DNA of 64,000 bases from Phyllobacterium myrsinacearum (GTDB lineage Bacteria > Pseudomonadota > Alphaproteobacteria > Rhizobiales > Rhizobiaceae): NCBI RefSeq assembly GCF_002980555.1, contig NZ_PVBT01000008.1, positions 186,001 through 250,000 on the forward strand. The letters are read 5' to 3'. Below, one piece after another: positions 16,529-26,048 of the stretch. Position numbers and translations under genes: made by a program. The notes below the pieces were generated by a model. That model searched no databases, was not told the DNA's origin, and saw nothing but the letters and a program-made list of their open reading frames with translations. How positions within the stretch are numbered: position 1 is the first letter of the stretch; each line of letters starts with the position of its first letter.

Positions 16529-17479
16529 TCAGAAGGCTTCCGGATGCATGGCCTTGGCCATCTTGGCGATGGCCTCGATATTGGCCGGTCCGGGCGTCAG
16601 TTCCGCATAGCGCAGGGCGACGAAGCGGTTGTTCTTGACCGCGTCGGTTTCCTTCATCGCCGGGTGGGACTTGAGGAAGTCGAGCAGCTTCTGGTAACCC
16701 GCATCATCCTGATAATCGAGGAGCACAAGGAATTCCGGATTGCGCGTGGCCACGGTTTCCCACGAGGTGGTGCCCCAGCTGGTGTCGAGATCGGCCATGA
16801 TATTGGTGCCACCGGCTTCGCTGATCATCGCGGTCGGAATGGCGAACTTGCCCGCCGTAAACGGCTTGTCCTCGCCGGAATCATAGAGGAAGACGCGGGT
16901 GCCGCTCTTGTCGCCGATCTTGGTCTTGATCGCAGCAAGTTCGGTCTTCCAGCCGCTGATCAGCGTGTTGGCTTCCTCTTCCTTGTCGAAAATCTTGCCG
17001 AGCTTTTCCATATCGCCATAGAGCAGGTCCATGGTGGCGGCGGGCCGGTTCTTGTCGAGATGAATGCAGCTTTCGGTCAGTTCCAGCGTCTTGATGCCGT
17101 GCGGCGCCAGCGTGTCGGGGGTGACTTCGCCACCCGGTTTCATGCCGTAATTCCAGCCGGCGAAGAAGAAATCCGGTTCCGCCGCAATGAGATTTTCAAG
17201 GGTCGGGTATTTGGGCGCAAGCTCGGGAATGGAGCCCAGCTGCTTCTTGAAGGCGTCATCGAGTTTATACCAGCCGGTAATGCCCGATACCCCGACCATC
17301 GAGGATTGCAGGTGCAGGGCAAAGGCCATTTCACTCATGTTAATGTCCTGGATGACAGCGCGCTTGGGTGCGGCCTCGAAGGTGACGGGTTTGCCGCAAC
17401 TGTCGACCGTCACGGGAAACGCCCATGCGGGGGCTGATAGCGCCGACAAGGCAAGGGCGAGCAGCATTCTTTTCATCAC
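16529..17479 (-). CDS. ABC transporter periplasmic binding protein, BtuF/FhuD-like
   Basis: A 316-residue helical-backbone binding protein with a signal peptide (MMKRMLLALALSALSAPAWA). It begins with the family's FPVTVDSCGKPVTFEAAPKRAVIQDINMSEMAFAL and carries YPTLENLIAAEPDFFFAGW, equivalent to the conserved 'E-I-ALKPDLV' segment. It overlaps the ATPase gene by ATGA and runs into the permease gene. The riboswitch upstream points to a corrinoid ligand. The protein is longer than E. coli BtuF. Confidence 0.88.
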   Translation of the reverse strand: MMKRMLLALALSALSAPAWAFPVTVDSCGKPVTFEAAPKRAVIQDINMSEMAFALHLQSSMVGVSGITGWYKLDDAFKKQLGSIPELAPKYPTLENLIAAEPDFFFAGWNYGMKPGGEVTPDTLAPHGIKTLELTESCIHLDKNRPAATMDLLYGDMEKLGKIFDKEEEANTLISGWKTELAAIKTKIGDKSGTRVFLYDSGEDKPFTAGKFAIPTAMISEAGGTNIMADLDTSWGTTSWETVATRNPEFLVLLDYQDDAGYQKLLDFLKSHPAMKETDAVKNNRFVALRYAELTPGPANIEAIAKMAKAMHPEAF

Positions 17480-18282
17480 ATTCTCCGTAGCTGAGCAGTT
17501 TGTTTTGTTGTTGGCTCTGGTGCTTCGAACACCATGAGGTCGCGATCCTGCGAGGGGTGGCGCAGGCGCAGGACATCAAGATCAAAGACGTCGCTGACGA
17601 TGCGCGGCGTCAGCGTTTCATCCGGCGTGCCAGCGGCGACGAGCTGCGCGGCGTGCATGACGGCGACGTGGGTGGCGAACGGCGCTACCAGCGGCAGGTC
17701 GTGCAGCACCGCTATGACAGTCACATCGAGGCCGGCGACCAGCGCCAGCAATTCGCTGCGCGCCTTCGGGTCGAGATGATTGGTGGGTTCGTCGAGAAAC
17801 AGGATGTCCGGCTGCTGGGCGATGGCGCGCGCCAGCTGCACACGCTGCCTTTCGCCGCCGGAGAGCGAGCCGATGGGACGGCGCGAATATGCGGCGATCC
17901 TGGCGCGCACCAGGGCTTCGGCAACGATATCCCGGTCCCTTGCCTTGGTCAGGGTGCCCGTGTGCGGGATACGTCCAAAAGATACGTAATCATCCACCAG
18001 CAGTTGCGGGTCCGGCATGTCGGTCTGGCCAACAAAGGCAAACCTTTTGGCCCGTTCTTTGGGCGGCAGCCGGTCTATTCCCGCGCCATCGAGGTGGATG
18101 CTGCCGCAGGAGGGGCGCAGCAGACCGGCCAGCATGCGCAGAAGCGTTGATTTCCCCGCGCCGTTCGGCCCGATAATGGCAAGGCGGGCGCCGCGTGCGA
18201 TGTCGAGCGACACCTCGTCCACCAGCGTCTGGCCGGCGGTGCGGAACGTCACCACGTCGGCACGCAGGATGGCATGGTTCAT
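17476..18282 (-). CDS. ABC transporter ATPase, BtuD/FecE-like
   Basis: An ATPase of about 268 residues with Walker A GPNGAGKST (about 37-45), Q-loop VGQTD, signature LSGGERQR, Walker B ILFLDEPTNHLD and the switch His in VLHDLPL. This is the usual arrangement for iron-complex/cobalamin importers. ATG 18282 begins MNHAILRADVV; starts at 18315 and 18330 are also open and cannot be excluded. It lies between the DUF1636 gene and the binding-protein gene, all on the minus strand below the riboswitch. Confidence 0.9.
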   Translation of the reverse strand: MNHAILRADVVTFRTAGQTLVDEVSLDIARGARLAIIGPNGAGKSTLLRMLAGLLRPSCGSIHLDGAGIDRLPPKERAKRFAFVGQTDMPDPQLLVDDYVSFGRIPHTGTLTKARDRDIVAEALVRARIAAYSRRPIGSLSGGERQRVQLARAIAQQPDILFLDEPTNHLDPKARSELLALVAGLDVTVIAVLHDLPLVAPFATHVAVMHAAQLVAAGTPDETLTPRIVSDVFDLDVLRLRHPSQDRDLMVFEAPEPTTKQTAQLRRM

Positions 18283-18408
18283 GGGTGGATATGCGTGACT
18301 GCAGGCAAGGCACATGGCGTCAAATCCCAAGCGGTAAATGTCGTTGCGTCATCGCGGACGCGTCATTCTCGTACAGTAACGTTATAACATTGGTCAATGC
18401 CTGATGTG

Positions 18409-18771
18409 TCATAGGTGCGCCGGAATGCGTGCGAGGGTCTTGTCCCAAAGGCCCTGCGGGCGCTGCGATGCCTTGGACCAGCCATCGGTGAGCGTGTGAT
18501 ACATCCGGGCGAAGTCCAGAAGATCGGCAAAGTTCGTGGCGGGATCGATGTCGCCGAAGAGGTACTGCGCCTTGCCGGGCCCCCGGAAGGCGACGGTACA
18601 GGGATGTTCGCAACCGGCCATGCAGGCAACGCCATGCACCTCGTAGCCGAGCTTGCCATCGAGTTCGGCCTGCAGCCTTGCGGCAAGGTCCTGCCCCGGC
18701 CGTGACAGGCCATCGGCAGCCTTGCACAGGGTGCAGACGATAATCTGGTGATCAGGACTTGGCGTGGTCAT
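18409..18771 (-). CDS. DUF1636 ferredoxin-like metal-binding protein
   Basis: A 120-residue protein matching the DUF1636 family, which recurs beside cobalamin biosynthesis and transport genes. Conserved cysteines occur in CTLC near residue 12 and CMAGCEHPC near 57, resembling a thioredoxin-like [2Fe-2S] ferredoxin arrangement. ATG 18771 is preferred to the TTG at 18795. It is the first gene after the riboswitch, with its ATG about 125 bases after the B12 box. Its function is unknown. Position suggests a role in corrinoid or cobalt handling. Confidence 0.8.
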   Translation of the reverse strand: MTTPSPDHQIIVCTLCKAADGLSRPGQDLAARLQAELDGKLGYEVHGVACMAGCEHPCTVAFRGPGKAQYLFGDIDPATNFADLLDFARMYHTLTDGWSKASQRPQGLWDKTLARIPAHL

Positions 18772-18892
18772 GCCGGTGCTTTGCCTTGTGGACAAAGGTC
18801 AGGGGAACGCGGCCAATGCACCATCGCGACAAGGCGGGAGAGGACATCGCATCGCTCCCGGCACACCCCGTCCGGTTCGAATTACAGATGTG

Positions 18893-19072
18893 ATGGCAGG
18901 TCTCCTGGCTCGCGGGTCTCAGCTTCGCCTTGCCTTCCCGGCCTTTCGGTCAGTGGCATGTCAGGCATCGCTCGCCGCTTACAGTTGCGGGGGCAGCCAC
19001 GGTCTCGGTCCCTTTTGGGTACGCCTCACCGTGTTCCCTTTTCATCTCCCGCGTTGTCTTGCGGAAGAAACC
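18893..19072 (-). promoter_or_regulatory. Cobalamin (B12) riboswitch
   Basis: Read on the minus strand, the leader contains, in order, AAAAGGGAACACGGTG, the core GGCTGCCCCCGCAACTGTAAGCGG, ATGCCACTG, CCGGGAAGGC and the terminal B12 box GCCAGGAGACCTGCC (18895-18909). These are the conserved segments of the cobalamin riboswitch in the right order and spacing. It lies upstream of the DUF1636-ATPase-binding protein-permease operon, and adenosylcobalamin binding should shut expression down. The exact 5' end is estimated. Confidence 0.95.
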
Positions 19073-19246
19073 ATCGGCGCGGATGCTATGCGGCCCGCCG
19101 CGCAGTTGCAAGCATGTTTATGCGGCAATTTTTGAAGCTGCCAAAATTTTTGGCAAATGAAAGATTTCAATTGGCCGGTAACGCGTTAGAGTGCTGGGAG
19201 CATTTGTGGGAACACGGCTTTTTTTGAATCAGATTTTTGAGGCGAC

Positions 19247-22200
19247 ATGGCAATTCACGCAGCAGTCTATCATCTGACGCATTACAGATATGACCGGCCC
19301 ATCATGCTCGGGCCACAGATTATCCGGCTCCAGCCGGCGCCCCATTCCCGGACCAAAGTTCTCAGCCATTCCCTGAAAGTCAGTCCGGCCAATCACTTCG
19401 TCAACCTGCAGCAGGATCCCTACGGCAATTTCCTCGCCCGCTTTGTCTTTCCCGAGCCGGTGACGGAGCTGAAGATCGAGGTCGATCTCGTCGCTGACAT
19501 GACTGTCTACAATCCATTCGATTTCTTCGTTGAACCCGTCGCCGAGACATGGCCCTTCAGCTATCCCGAAGAGATCAGCGACGACCTGTCGATCTATATC
19601 AAACCGGAACCGGCCGGACCTCTGGTTTCAGCTTTCCTTGCAACCATCGATCACAGCCCGGCGAACACGGTGAATTTCATCGTCGATCTCAACGCGCGCA
19701 TCCAGCGTGAGATCGGCTATGTCATCCGCATGGAAACCGGTGTTCAGGAGCCGGACACCACCTTGAACCTGCGCGCGGGATCGTGCCGGGATTCAAGCTG
19801 GCTGCTGGTGCAGGTCCTGCGCAATCTCGGTTTTGCCGCGCGGTTCGTCTCCGGCTATCTCATCCAGCTGAAACCCGATCTCGTCGCCATCGATGGTCCC
19901 GCCGGCACCGACAAGGATTTCACCGATTTGCATGCCTGGTGCGAAGTCTACCTGCCGGGGGCAGGCTGGATTGGCCTCGACCCCACCTCCGGGCTTTTGA
20001 CCGGCGAGAGCCACGTGCCGCTTGCTGCCACCCCGCATTACCGCAATGCGGCACCGATTTCCGGCATGGCGGAATTTGCCAATGTGGAATTCGGTTTCGA
20101 TATGCGCGTGACGCGCGTGTCCGAGCACCCGCGCATCACCAGGCCGTTTTCCGACGAATCCTGGACTGCGCTCGATGCGCTCGGCGAACAGGTCGACGCG
20201 ATCCTGAACGAGAGGGATGTGCGCCTGACCATGGGCGGCGAGCCCACCTTCGTGTCCATCGATGATTTCGAATCGGGCGAATGGAACACCGATGCCGTTG
20301 GGCCGACCAAGCGGGAAAAAGCCGACAGGCTGATCCGGCGACTGCGCGAGCGTTTTGCGCCGGGCGGGTTTCTGCATTACGGGCAGGGCAAATGGTATCC
20401 GGGCGAGAGCCTGCCGCGCTGGACGTTCTCACTCTACTGGCGCAAGGACGGCAAGCCGATCTGGGTCAATCCCGACCTGATCGCTCCGGAAAACAGCAAG
20501 GCTGACGTCAAGCCGGAAGATGCCGGGAAACTCCTTGTCGCGTTGGCGCAGGAGCTGGGCGTTGAACAGGAGATGGTGGCGCCTGCCTATGAAGACCCGG
20601 CGGAATGGATCGTCAAGGAGGGCAATCTTCCCGATAATGTCGATCCGTCCAACTCGAAGCTGAAAGACCCGGAGGAACGCAGCCGCATCGCCCGGGTTTT
20701 CGAGCGGGGCCTGACCGAGCCAAGCGGTTTTGTCCTGCCGGTCCAGCGCTGGAACAGCCAGGCCTCCGGCCCGCGCTGGCGCAGCGAGAAATGGAAGACC
20801 CGGCGCGGCAAGCTGTTTCTGGTGCCGGGGGATTCGCCCGTCGGATACCGCCTGCCGCTCGGCGCCCTGCCGCATGTTCCGGCTTCGGAATATCCCTATA
20901 TCGTGCCGGTCGACCCGTCGGTGGATCGCGGCGTGCTGCCGGACCCGGCACCGCAGGTGCGCGAGAACATCCTTGCGGTTGCCTCTTTCACCGCTGATGA
21001 AGGCAACCAGCAGGAGCGGGTGGAGCAGGAACTGGGGGAAATCGGCGGGGCCGTGCGCACCGCCATATCGGTCGAGCCGCGGGACGGGCGCCTCAGCGTG
21101 TTCATGCCGCCGGTGGAGGCGCTCGAGGATTATCTGGAACTGGTTGCGGCGGCGGAAGCCGCGGCGCACAAGCTCGGACTGCCGGTCCACATCGAGGGCT
21201 ACAGCCCGCCGCAGGATCATCGTATCAATGTCATCCGCGTTGCACCCGATCCCGGTGTAATCGAGGTCAATATCCATCCGGCTGCCAACTGGCGCGACTG
21301 TGTAGACACAACGACGGCAATCTATGAGGAAGCCCGCCAGACACGCCTCGGTGCCGATAAATTCATGATCGACGGCCGCCATACGGGCACCGGCGGCGGC
21401 AACCACGTGGTGGTCGGCGGTGAAACACCGGCCAACAGCCCGTTCCTGCGCCGTCCTGATCTCTTGAAAAGTCTCGTCCTGCACTGGCAGCGCCATCCCT
21501 CGCTGTCTTACCTCTTCTCCGGCCTGTTCATCGGGCCGACGAGCCAGGCGCCGCGCATCGACGAGGCGCGGCACGACAGTCTCTACGAGCTGGAGATTGC
21601 GCTTTCGCAGGTGCCGCGCCCAGGCGAAGGCACGCCGCCCTTGCCCTGGCTGGTGGACAGGCTGTTCCGTAATCTGCTGGTGGATGTCACCGGCAACACG
21701 CACCGTTCGGAAATCTGCATCGACAAGCTGTTTTCGCCCGACGGTCCGACCGGCAGGCTCGGCCTGGTCGAGTTTCGCGGTTTCGAGATGCCGCCCAATG
21801 CGCGCATGAGCCTTGCCCAGCAATTGCTGATCCGCGCGCTGATTGCCCGGTTCTGGAACAATCCGATACAGGGCAGTTTCGTGCGCTGGGGCACGGCGCT
21901 GCATGACCGCTTCATGCTGCCGGCCTATGTCTGGCAGGATTTCCTCGATGTTCTCGCTGATTTGCGCGAGCACGGGTTTGATTTCCGGCCGGAATGGTTC
22001 GAGGCCCAGCTGGAGTTCCGCTTCCCCTTCTGCGGGGAAATCGAGAATGAGGGCGTGAAGCTGGAAATCCGGCAGGCGCTGGAGCCGTGGCATGTGATGG
22101 GCGAGCAGGGCGCCATCGGCGGCACGGTGCGCTTTGTCGATTCCTCGGTGGAACGGCTTCAGGTCAAGGTCGACGGTTTCAATCCTGCCCGCTACAGCGT

Positions 22201-22567
22201 GGCCTGCAACGGGCGCGAGGTGCCTCTGGCGATGACAGGCAGCCAGGGCACGGCGGTTGCAGGCGTGCGCTACAAGGCGTGGCAGCCACGCTCCGGCCTG
22301 CATCCGATGATCCCGGTCAACACGCCGCTGGTTTTCGACATTTACGACCAGTGGTCGCAGCGGGCGATCGGCGGTTGCGTCTATCATGTCGCACACCCCG
22401 GCGGGCGTAGCTATGATACGTTTCCGGTCAATTCGAACGAGGCGGAGGCGCGCCGGCTGGCGCGTTTCGAGCCGCGTGGCCATACGGCCGGCGGATATGA
22501 ATTGCGCAGGGAACAGCCATCGGGCGAATTTCCGATGACCCTTGATCTGAGAAGGCCGAGGCATTGA
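19247..22567 (+). CDS. Transglutaminase-DUF2126 fusion, predicted amidoligase component
   Basis: An 1106-residue cytoplasmic protein. The N-terminal part is a bacterial transglutaminase-like domain: [12 protein letters not shown] at the start, catalytic Cys near 179 in [12 protein letters not shown], His near 230 in [15 protein letters not shown], and Asp near 245 in GLDPTSG. The rest (about 300-1100, with [11 protein letters not shown] near 328 and [15 protein letters not shown] near 707) is DUF2126, which published comparative work assigns to a circularly permuted glutamine-synthetase-like ligase. GAGG precedes the ATG by five bases. With the next two genes it forms a conserved predicted peptide-ligation or tagging operon. 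No biochemical role is established. Confidence 0.9.
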   Translation: MAIHAAVYHLTHYRYDRPIMLGPQIIRLQPAPHSRTKVLSHSLKVSPANHFVNLQQDPYGNFLARFVFPEPVTELKIEVDLVADMTVYNPFDFFVEPVAETWPFSYPEEISDDLSIYIKPEPAGPLVSAFLATIDHSPANTVNFIVDLNARIQREIGYVIRMETGVQEPDTTLNLRAGSCRDSSWLLVQVLRNLGFAARFVSGYLIQLKPDLVAIDGPAGTDKDFTDLHAWCEVYLPGAGWIGLDPTSGLLTGESHVPLAATPHYRNAAPISGMAEFANVEFGFDMRVTRVSEHPRITRPFSDESWTALDALGEQVDAILNERDVRLTMGGEPTFVSIDDFESGEWNTDAVGPTKREKADRLIRRLRERFAPGGFLHYGQGKWYPGESLPRWTFSLYWRKDGKPIWVNPDLIAPENSKADVKPEDAGKLLVALAQELGVEQEMVAPAYEDPAEWIVKEGNLPDNVDPSNSKLKDPEERSRIARVFERGLTEPSGFVLPVQRWNSQASGPRWRSEKWKTRRGKLFLVPGDSPVGYRLPLGALPHVPASEYPYIVPVDPSVDRGVLPDPAPQVRENILAVASFTADEGNQQERVEQELGEIGGAVRTAISVEPRDGRLSVFMPPVEALEDYLELVAAAEAAAHKLGLPVHIEGYSPPQDHRINVIRVAPDPGVIEVNIHPAANWRDCVDTTTAIYEEARQTRLGADKFMIDGRHTGTGGGNHVVVGGETPANSPFLRRPDLLKSLVLHWQRHPSLSYLFSGLFIGPTSQAPRIDEARHDSLYELEIALSQVPRPGEGTPPLPWLVDRLFRNLLVDVTGNTHRSEICIDKLFSPDGPTGRLGLVEFRGFEMPPNARMSLAQQLLIRALIARFWNNPIQGSFVRWGTALHDRFMLPAYVWQDFLDVLADLREHGFDFRPEWFEAQLEFRFPFCGEIENEGVKLEIRQALEPWHVMGEQGAIGGTVRFVDSSVERLQVKVDGFNPARYSVACNGREVPLAMTGSQGTAVAGVRYKAWQPRSGLHPMIPVNTPLVFDIYDQWSQRAIGGCVYHVAHPGGRSYDTFPVNSNEAEARRLARFEPRGHTAGGYELRREQPSGEFPMTLDLRRPRH

Positions 22568-22598
22568 GATTGTGGGATTGATGCAAAGAGAGATTTCA

Positions 22599-22614
22599 CA
22601 GCCCAGAGGGGGGT
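22599..22614. repeat. Right-end remnant of the palindromic mobile repeat
   Basis: The 16 bases CAGCCCAGAGGGGGGT match the right end of copy 1 exactly, but no left half is found. It is probably the scar of a decayed or partly deleted copy. It lies in the 57-base gap before the ATP-grasp gene, ending 10 bases before that gene's ATG. Confidence 0.6.
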
Positions 22615-22624
22615 ATTGCAGCCA

Positions 22625-25021
22625 ATGTCCCAGGTGAGCAAATCACGGCCACTCTCCGGTCTCCTAGCCGGCTACAGGCCGCTGCAGGGCGTGGCGGACG
22701 AGATGATCGATCCGAGCGGGGTTGTGCGGCCCGGCTGGGAAAGACTGCTGCGCTCGCTCGACACGCTCGGCCCCGAAAAACTCGCCACCCGCTTTGCCCG
22801 CGCCAACCAGTATCTGCACGATGCGGGCGTGTTTTACCGCGTCTATGACGAGACCGGCACGCAGGAGCGCGAATGGCCGCTCGCCCATGTTCCCCTTCTG
22901 ATCAACGAAGATGACTGGCGCGCCATCACCACGGGGCTGGCCCAGCGTGCCGATCTCCTTGAGGCTGTCGTTGCCGATGTCTATGGCGATAACCGGCTGG
23001 TGCGCGACGGCGTGCTGCCGCCTGATCTGATTGCCTCAAACCCGGAGTTCCTGCATCCCGTCGCCGGCATCAAGCCGGCCAGCGGGCATTTTCTGCATTT
23101 CTGCGCTTTCGAACTTGGACGCGCGCCCAATGGCCAGTGGTGGGTGCTGGGCGACCGCACGCAGGCGCCCTCGGGTGCCGGGTTTGCCCTGGAAAACCGC
23201 GTTGCCACCACCCGCGCCCTTTCGGATATTTCCGGCGCGATGAACGTTCATCGCCTTGCCGGTTTCTTCAAGGATTTCCGTGATTCCCTGCAGGGCCTGA
23301 TCCATGATCCCGCAGGGCGCGCGGCTATTCTCACGCCCGGGCCGAACAACGAAACCTATTTCGAACACGCCTATATCGCCCGTTATCTCGGCATCATGCT
23401 TCTGGAAGGCGACGACCTGACCGTGAGCAAGGGCCGGGTCATGGTGCGCACTGTGTCGGGTCTCAAACCCATCGACGTTCTGTGGCGGCGCATGGATGCC
23501 GCCTATATGGACCCGCTGGAGCTGAAACCGGATTCATGGATCGGCACGCCCGGCATGGTCGGCGCGCTGCGCCAGCGCTCCGTCTCGCTGGTCAATGCGC
23601 TGGGATCGGGCATTCTCGAAACCCGTGCGCTTTTGGCCTTCCTTCCCGCCATCTCGAAAGCCCTGCACGACCGTGATCTCGCCCTGCCCAGCATCGCCAC
23701 CTGGTGGTGCGGCCAGGAGAAGGAGCGCCAGCACGTCATGGACCGGCTCGACCAGATGATGGTCGGTCCGGCATTGTCGACGCGGCTGCCGTTCGAAGAC
23801 GTGCAGGCGACGGTTCTGGGGGCGGCGCTGGACGATGCGGCGCGCCAGGCCCTGTTACAGAGGCTCAAGATCGACGGGCGCGGACTGGTCGGGCAGGAGG
23901 CCGTCAAACTGTCGACAACGCCGGTCTATGTGGAGGGCAGGCTGGAGCCGCGTCCCTTTGTCCTGCGCGTCTTTGCGGCGCGCCATGGCGATGGCTGGAG
24001 TTTCATGCCGGGCGGTTTTGCCCGCGTCGGTTTCACGCTCGATACGGCGGCAATCGCCATGCAGCGCGGCGGGCAGGCGGCGGATGTATGGATCACCAGT
24101 TCGGCGCCCGTGCGCCGGGACACGCTGCTGCCGCGCGAGGACGACGCCTTCCGCCGCAATGTGCCGGGCACGCTGCCGAGCCGTGCGGCGGAAAATCTGA
24201 TGTGGATGGGGCGTTACATCGAGCGCGCCGAAGCCACGGCGCGCATCCTGCGGGCCTGCCATGCCCGCTATGCCGAGACGGCCAATGCGGAATTGCCGCT
24301 TCTGACGGAAATGCGCGATCATCTCAAACCCCTCGGGATTGATCTGGACGAGGCCATTCCGAACGGCCTCTTGCGCTCCATCGATGGCGCGATGCTCAGT
24401 GCCGGCCGCATCCGCGACCGTTTTTCGCCCGATGGCTGGCTGGCCCTGCGCGATCTGTCGAAGACGGTCCACCGGTTTCAGGGGGTGGTGTCGCAGGGCG
24501 ATGACGGCACCCGCGCCATGACCATCATCCTGCGCAAGCTTGCCGGGTTCTCCGGTCTGGTGCACGAGAATATGTATCGTTTCACCGGCTGGCGTTTTCT
24601 TGAAATCGGCCGCAGGCTGGAGCGCGGCATCCAGATGGCGCGCATCCTGGCGAACCTGTCGCGGCACGAGGCGCCGGAGGGCGCGCTGGAAATGCTGCTC
24701 GAGATCGGCGACAGCGTCATGACACACCGCAGGCAGTACAGCGTCTATTCCGGCCGCCTCAGCGTGCTCGACCTGCTTGCACTCGATCCGCTCAATCCGC
24801 GCTCGATCATTTTTCAGCTTGATGCGCTCAAAACCGAGTTCAGCCTCTTGCCGCAGCGCGAGGCAGGGGCACATATGCCCGCCTTTTCCAAGGATGTGCT
24901 GCGTCTGCACACACAGCTTGCCATCATGGAATCGAGCGAACTGACGGCAGATACGCTTGACGGTCTCGCCAATGAAATCGGCGCCTTGTCCGATACCATC
25001 TCCGATCTGTATTTTGCCTGA
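22625..25021 (+). CDS. Circularly permuted ATP-grasp / alpha-E fusion protein
   Basis: A 798-residue protein that joins two families usually encoded separately. Residues of about 60-480 are a circularly permuted ATP-grasp ligase (DUF404/DUF407: FYRVYDETGTQEREWPL, ENRVATTRALSDI, GPNNETYFEHAYIARYLGI, SVSLVNALGSGILE, RPFVLRVFAAR). From about 515 on is the helical alpha-E domain (DUF403) with its hallmark LMWMGRYIERAEATARILR. ATP-grasp enzymes of this kind are predicted to form amide bonds via acyl phosphates. The ATG at 22625 follows the repeat remnant, whose GAGGGGGG may act as a ribosome site. The next gene starts 11 bases after the stop. Confidence 0.9.
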   Translation: MSQVSKSRPLSGLLAGYRPLQGVADEMIDPSGVVRPGWERLLRSLDTLGPEKLATRFARANQYLHDAGVFYRVYDETGTQEREWPLAHVPLLINEDDWRAITTGLAQRADLLEAVVADVYGDNRLVRDGVLPPDLIASNPEFLHPVAGIKPASGHFLHFCAFELGRAPNGQWWVLGDRTQAPSGAGFALENRVATTRALSDISGAMNVHRLAGFFKDFRDSLQGLIHDPAGRAAILTPGPNNETYFEHAYIARYLGIMLLEGDDLTVSKGRVMVRTVSGLKPIDVLWRRMDAAYMDPLELKPDSWIGTPGMVGALRQRSVSLVNALGSGILETRALLAFLPAISKALHDRDLALPSIATWWCGQEKERQHVMDRLDQMMVGPALSTRLPFEDVQATVLGAALDDAARQALLQRLKIDGRGLVGQEAVKLSTTPVYVEGRLEPRPFVLRVFAARHGDGWSFMPGGFARVGFTLDTAAIAMQRGGQAADVWITSSAPVRRDTLLPREDDAFRRNVPGTLPSRAAENLMWMGRYIERAEATARILRACHARYAETANAELPLLTEMRDHLKPLGIDLDEAIPNGLLRSIDGAMLSAGRIRDRFSPDGWLALRDLSKTVHRFQGVVSQGDDGTRAMTIILRKLAGFSGLVHENMYRFTGWRFLEIGRRLERGIQMARILANLSRHEAPEGALEMLLEIGDSVMTHRRQYSVYSGRLSVLDLLALDPLNPRSIIFQLDALKTEFSLLPQREAGAHMPAFSKDVLRLHTQLAIMESSELTADTLDGLANEIGALSDTISDLYFA

Positions 25022-25032
25022 GGAAACGCGGA

Positions 25033-25911
25033 ATGCTTTACAATATCCGCCTCCATCTGCATTACGACTATGAACGTTCCGCAGCGGGCGGCCGCCATCA
25101 TATCCGGGTGATGCCACAGACGCTTCCGGGCATCCAGCGCGTGGTTGCCTCCAGCCTGTCCTTTGATCCTGCGGCGACGGAGCGCTCGGACTTTACCGAT
25201 TTCTTCGCCAATACGGTGACCTCCATCGTCTACCGCAACCCGCATGAAACCCTCGACGTGACGATGACGGCCCGCATCAACGTGGCGCGGCCGCAGACCA
25301 TGCTTGACGTTTCCCCTGATCTTTCCGGTCTGACTCGGGAAATACGCGGCGTCTGGTCAGTGGCGTCCGACGCGCCGCATCACTTTCTGACATCCAGCGC
25401 CCATGCGGGCATCGATGCTGACATGACAGCCTATGCCGCCGCGAGCCTTGGCAGGACGCGGACCGTCATGGAGGCAGCGGGTGATCTGTGCAACCGCATC
25501 CACGCGGATTTCACCTATGATTCCGACGCCACCAATGTGCGTACCACGGCGCGGGAGGCATTCGCGCTGCGGGCCGGGGTCTGTCAGGATTTCAGCCACA
25601 TCATGATTGCGGGCCTGCGCGGCATCGGTATTCCGGCAGGCTATGTCAGCGGTTTCCTGCGCACTATCCCGCCACCCGGCAAGGAGCGGCTGGAAGGTGC
25701 CGATGCCATGCATGCCTGGGTGCGCGTCTGGTGCGGGCGCGAGGCGGGCTGGCAGGAGTTCGATCCCACCAATGCGATGATGGCAGGCAATGACCATATC
25801 ACCGTCGGTTACGGCCGGGATTATGCCGATGTCTCGCCCATCGTCGGGGTGCTGAAAACCAGCGGTTCCCAGGAAGCGAAGCAATCGGTGGATGTGATCC
25901 CGCTGGAGTAA
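25033..25911 (+). CDS. Transglutaminase-like cysteine protease, second in the cluster
   Basis: A 292-residue protein with an N-terminal beta region (LYNIRLHLHYDYERSAAGGRHHIRVMPQ) and a transglutaminase-like core: catalytic Cys near 183 in RAGVCQDFSHIMIAGLRGIGIPAGYVSG, His near 225 in DAMHAWVRVW, Asp near 243 in FDPTN. In this family the enzyme may cleave or exchange peptide amide bonds. It closes the three-gene set and is clearly distinct from the transglutaminase domain of the 1106-residue protein. GAGGAAACGC precedes the start. Confidence 0.9.
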   Translation: MLYNIRLHLHYDYERSAAGGRHHIRVMPQTLPGIQRVVASSLSFDPAATERSDFTDFFANTVTSIVYRNPHETLDVTMTARINVARPQTMLDVSPDLSGLTREIRGVWSVASDAPHHFLTSSAHAGIDADMTAYAAASLGRTRTVMEAAGDLCNRIHADFTYDSDATNVRTTAREAFALRAGVCQDFSHIMIAGLRGIGIPAGYVSGFLRTIPPPGKERLEGADAMHAWVRVWCGREAGWQEFDPTNAMMAGNDHITVGYGRDYADVSPIVGVLKTSGSQEAKQSVDVIPLE

Positions 25912-26048
25912 ACGGATTGACAGCGCTTTTGTCCTTCGCGTCACCATTATTGGAATAGTTTTTCTTGGTTTCCGGCAAACGGGAGAATATGGTCTGCTTC
26001 AAGTGCCATTTGCGCCGGTGAATGGGATGAAATTTCGAAGTGCGATCC

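Noticed and set aside
15677-17437. A 586-codon open frame on the plus strand
   Set aside because: It is antisense to the B12-type permease and binding-protein genes, and shows no domain and a composition typical of antisense frames.
19140-19154. GCCAAAA-T-TTTTGGC palindrome before the transglutaminase gene as an operator
   Set aside because: It is short and AT-rich and unsupported by a neighbouring regulator. It lies in a promoter region where such dyads arise easily.
18748-19227. Plus-strand open frames over the riboswitch
   Set aside because: They overlap a conserved cobalamin riboswitch read on the other strand. No family features are visible and no ribosome site supports them.
20429-22564. 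A 711-codon open frame on the minus strand
   Set aside because: It is a shadow of the transglutaminase-DUF2126 gene on the plus strand. It lacks recognisable domains and has the His/Arg/Asp-rich composition typical of antisense frames in GC-rich DNA.
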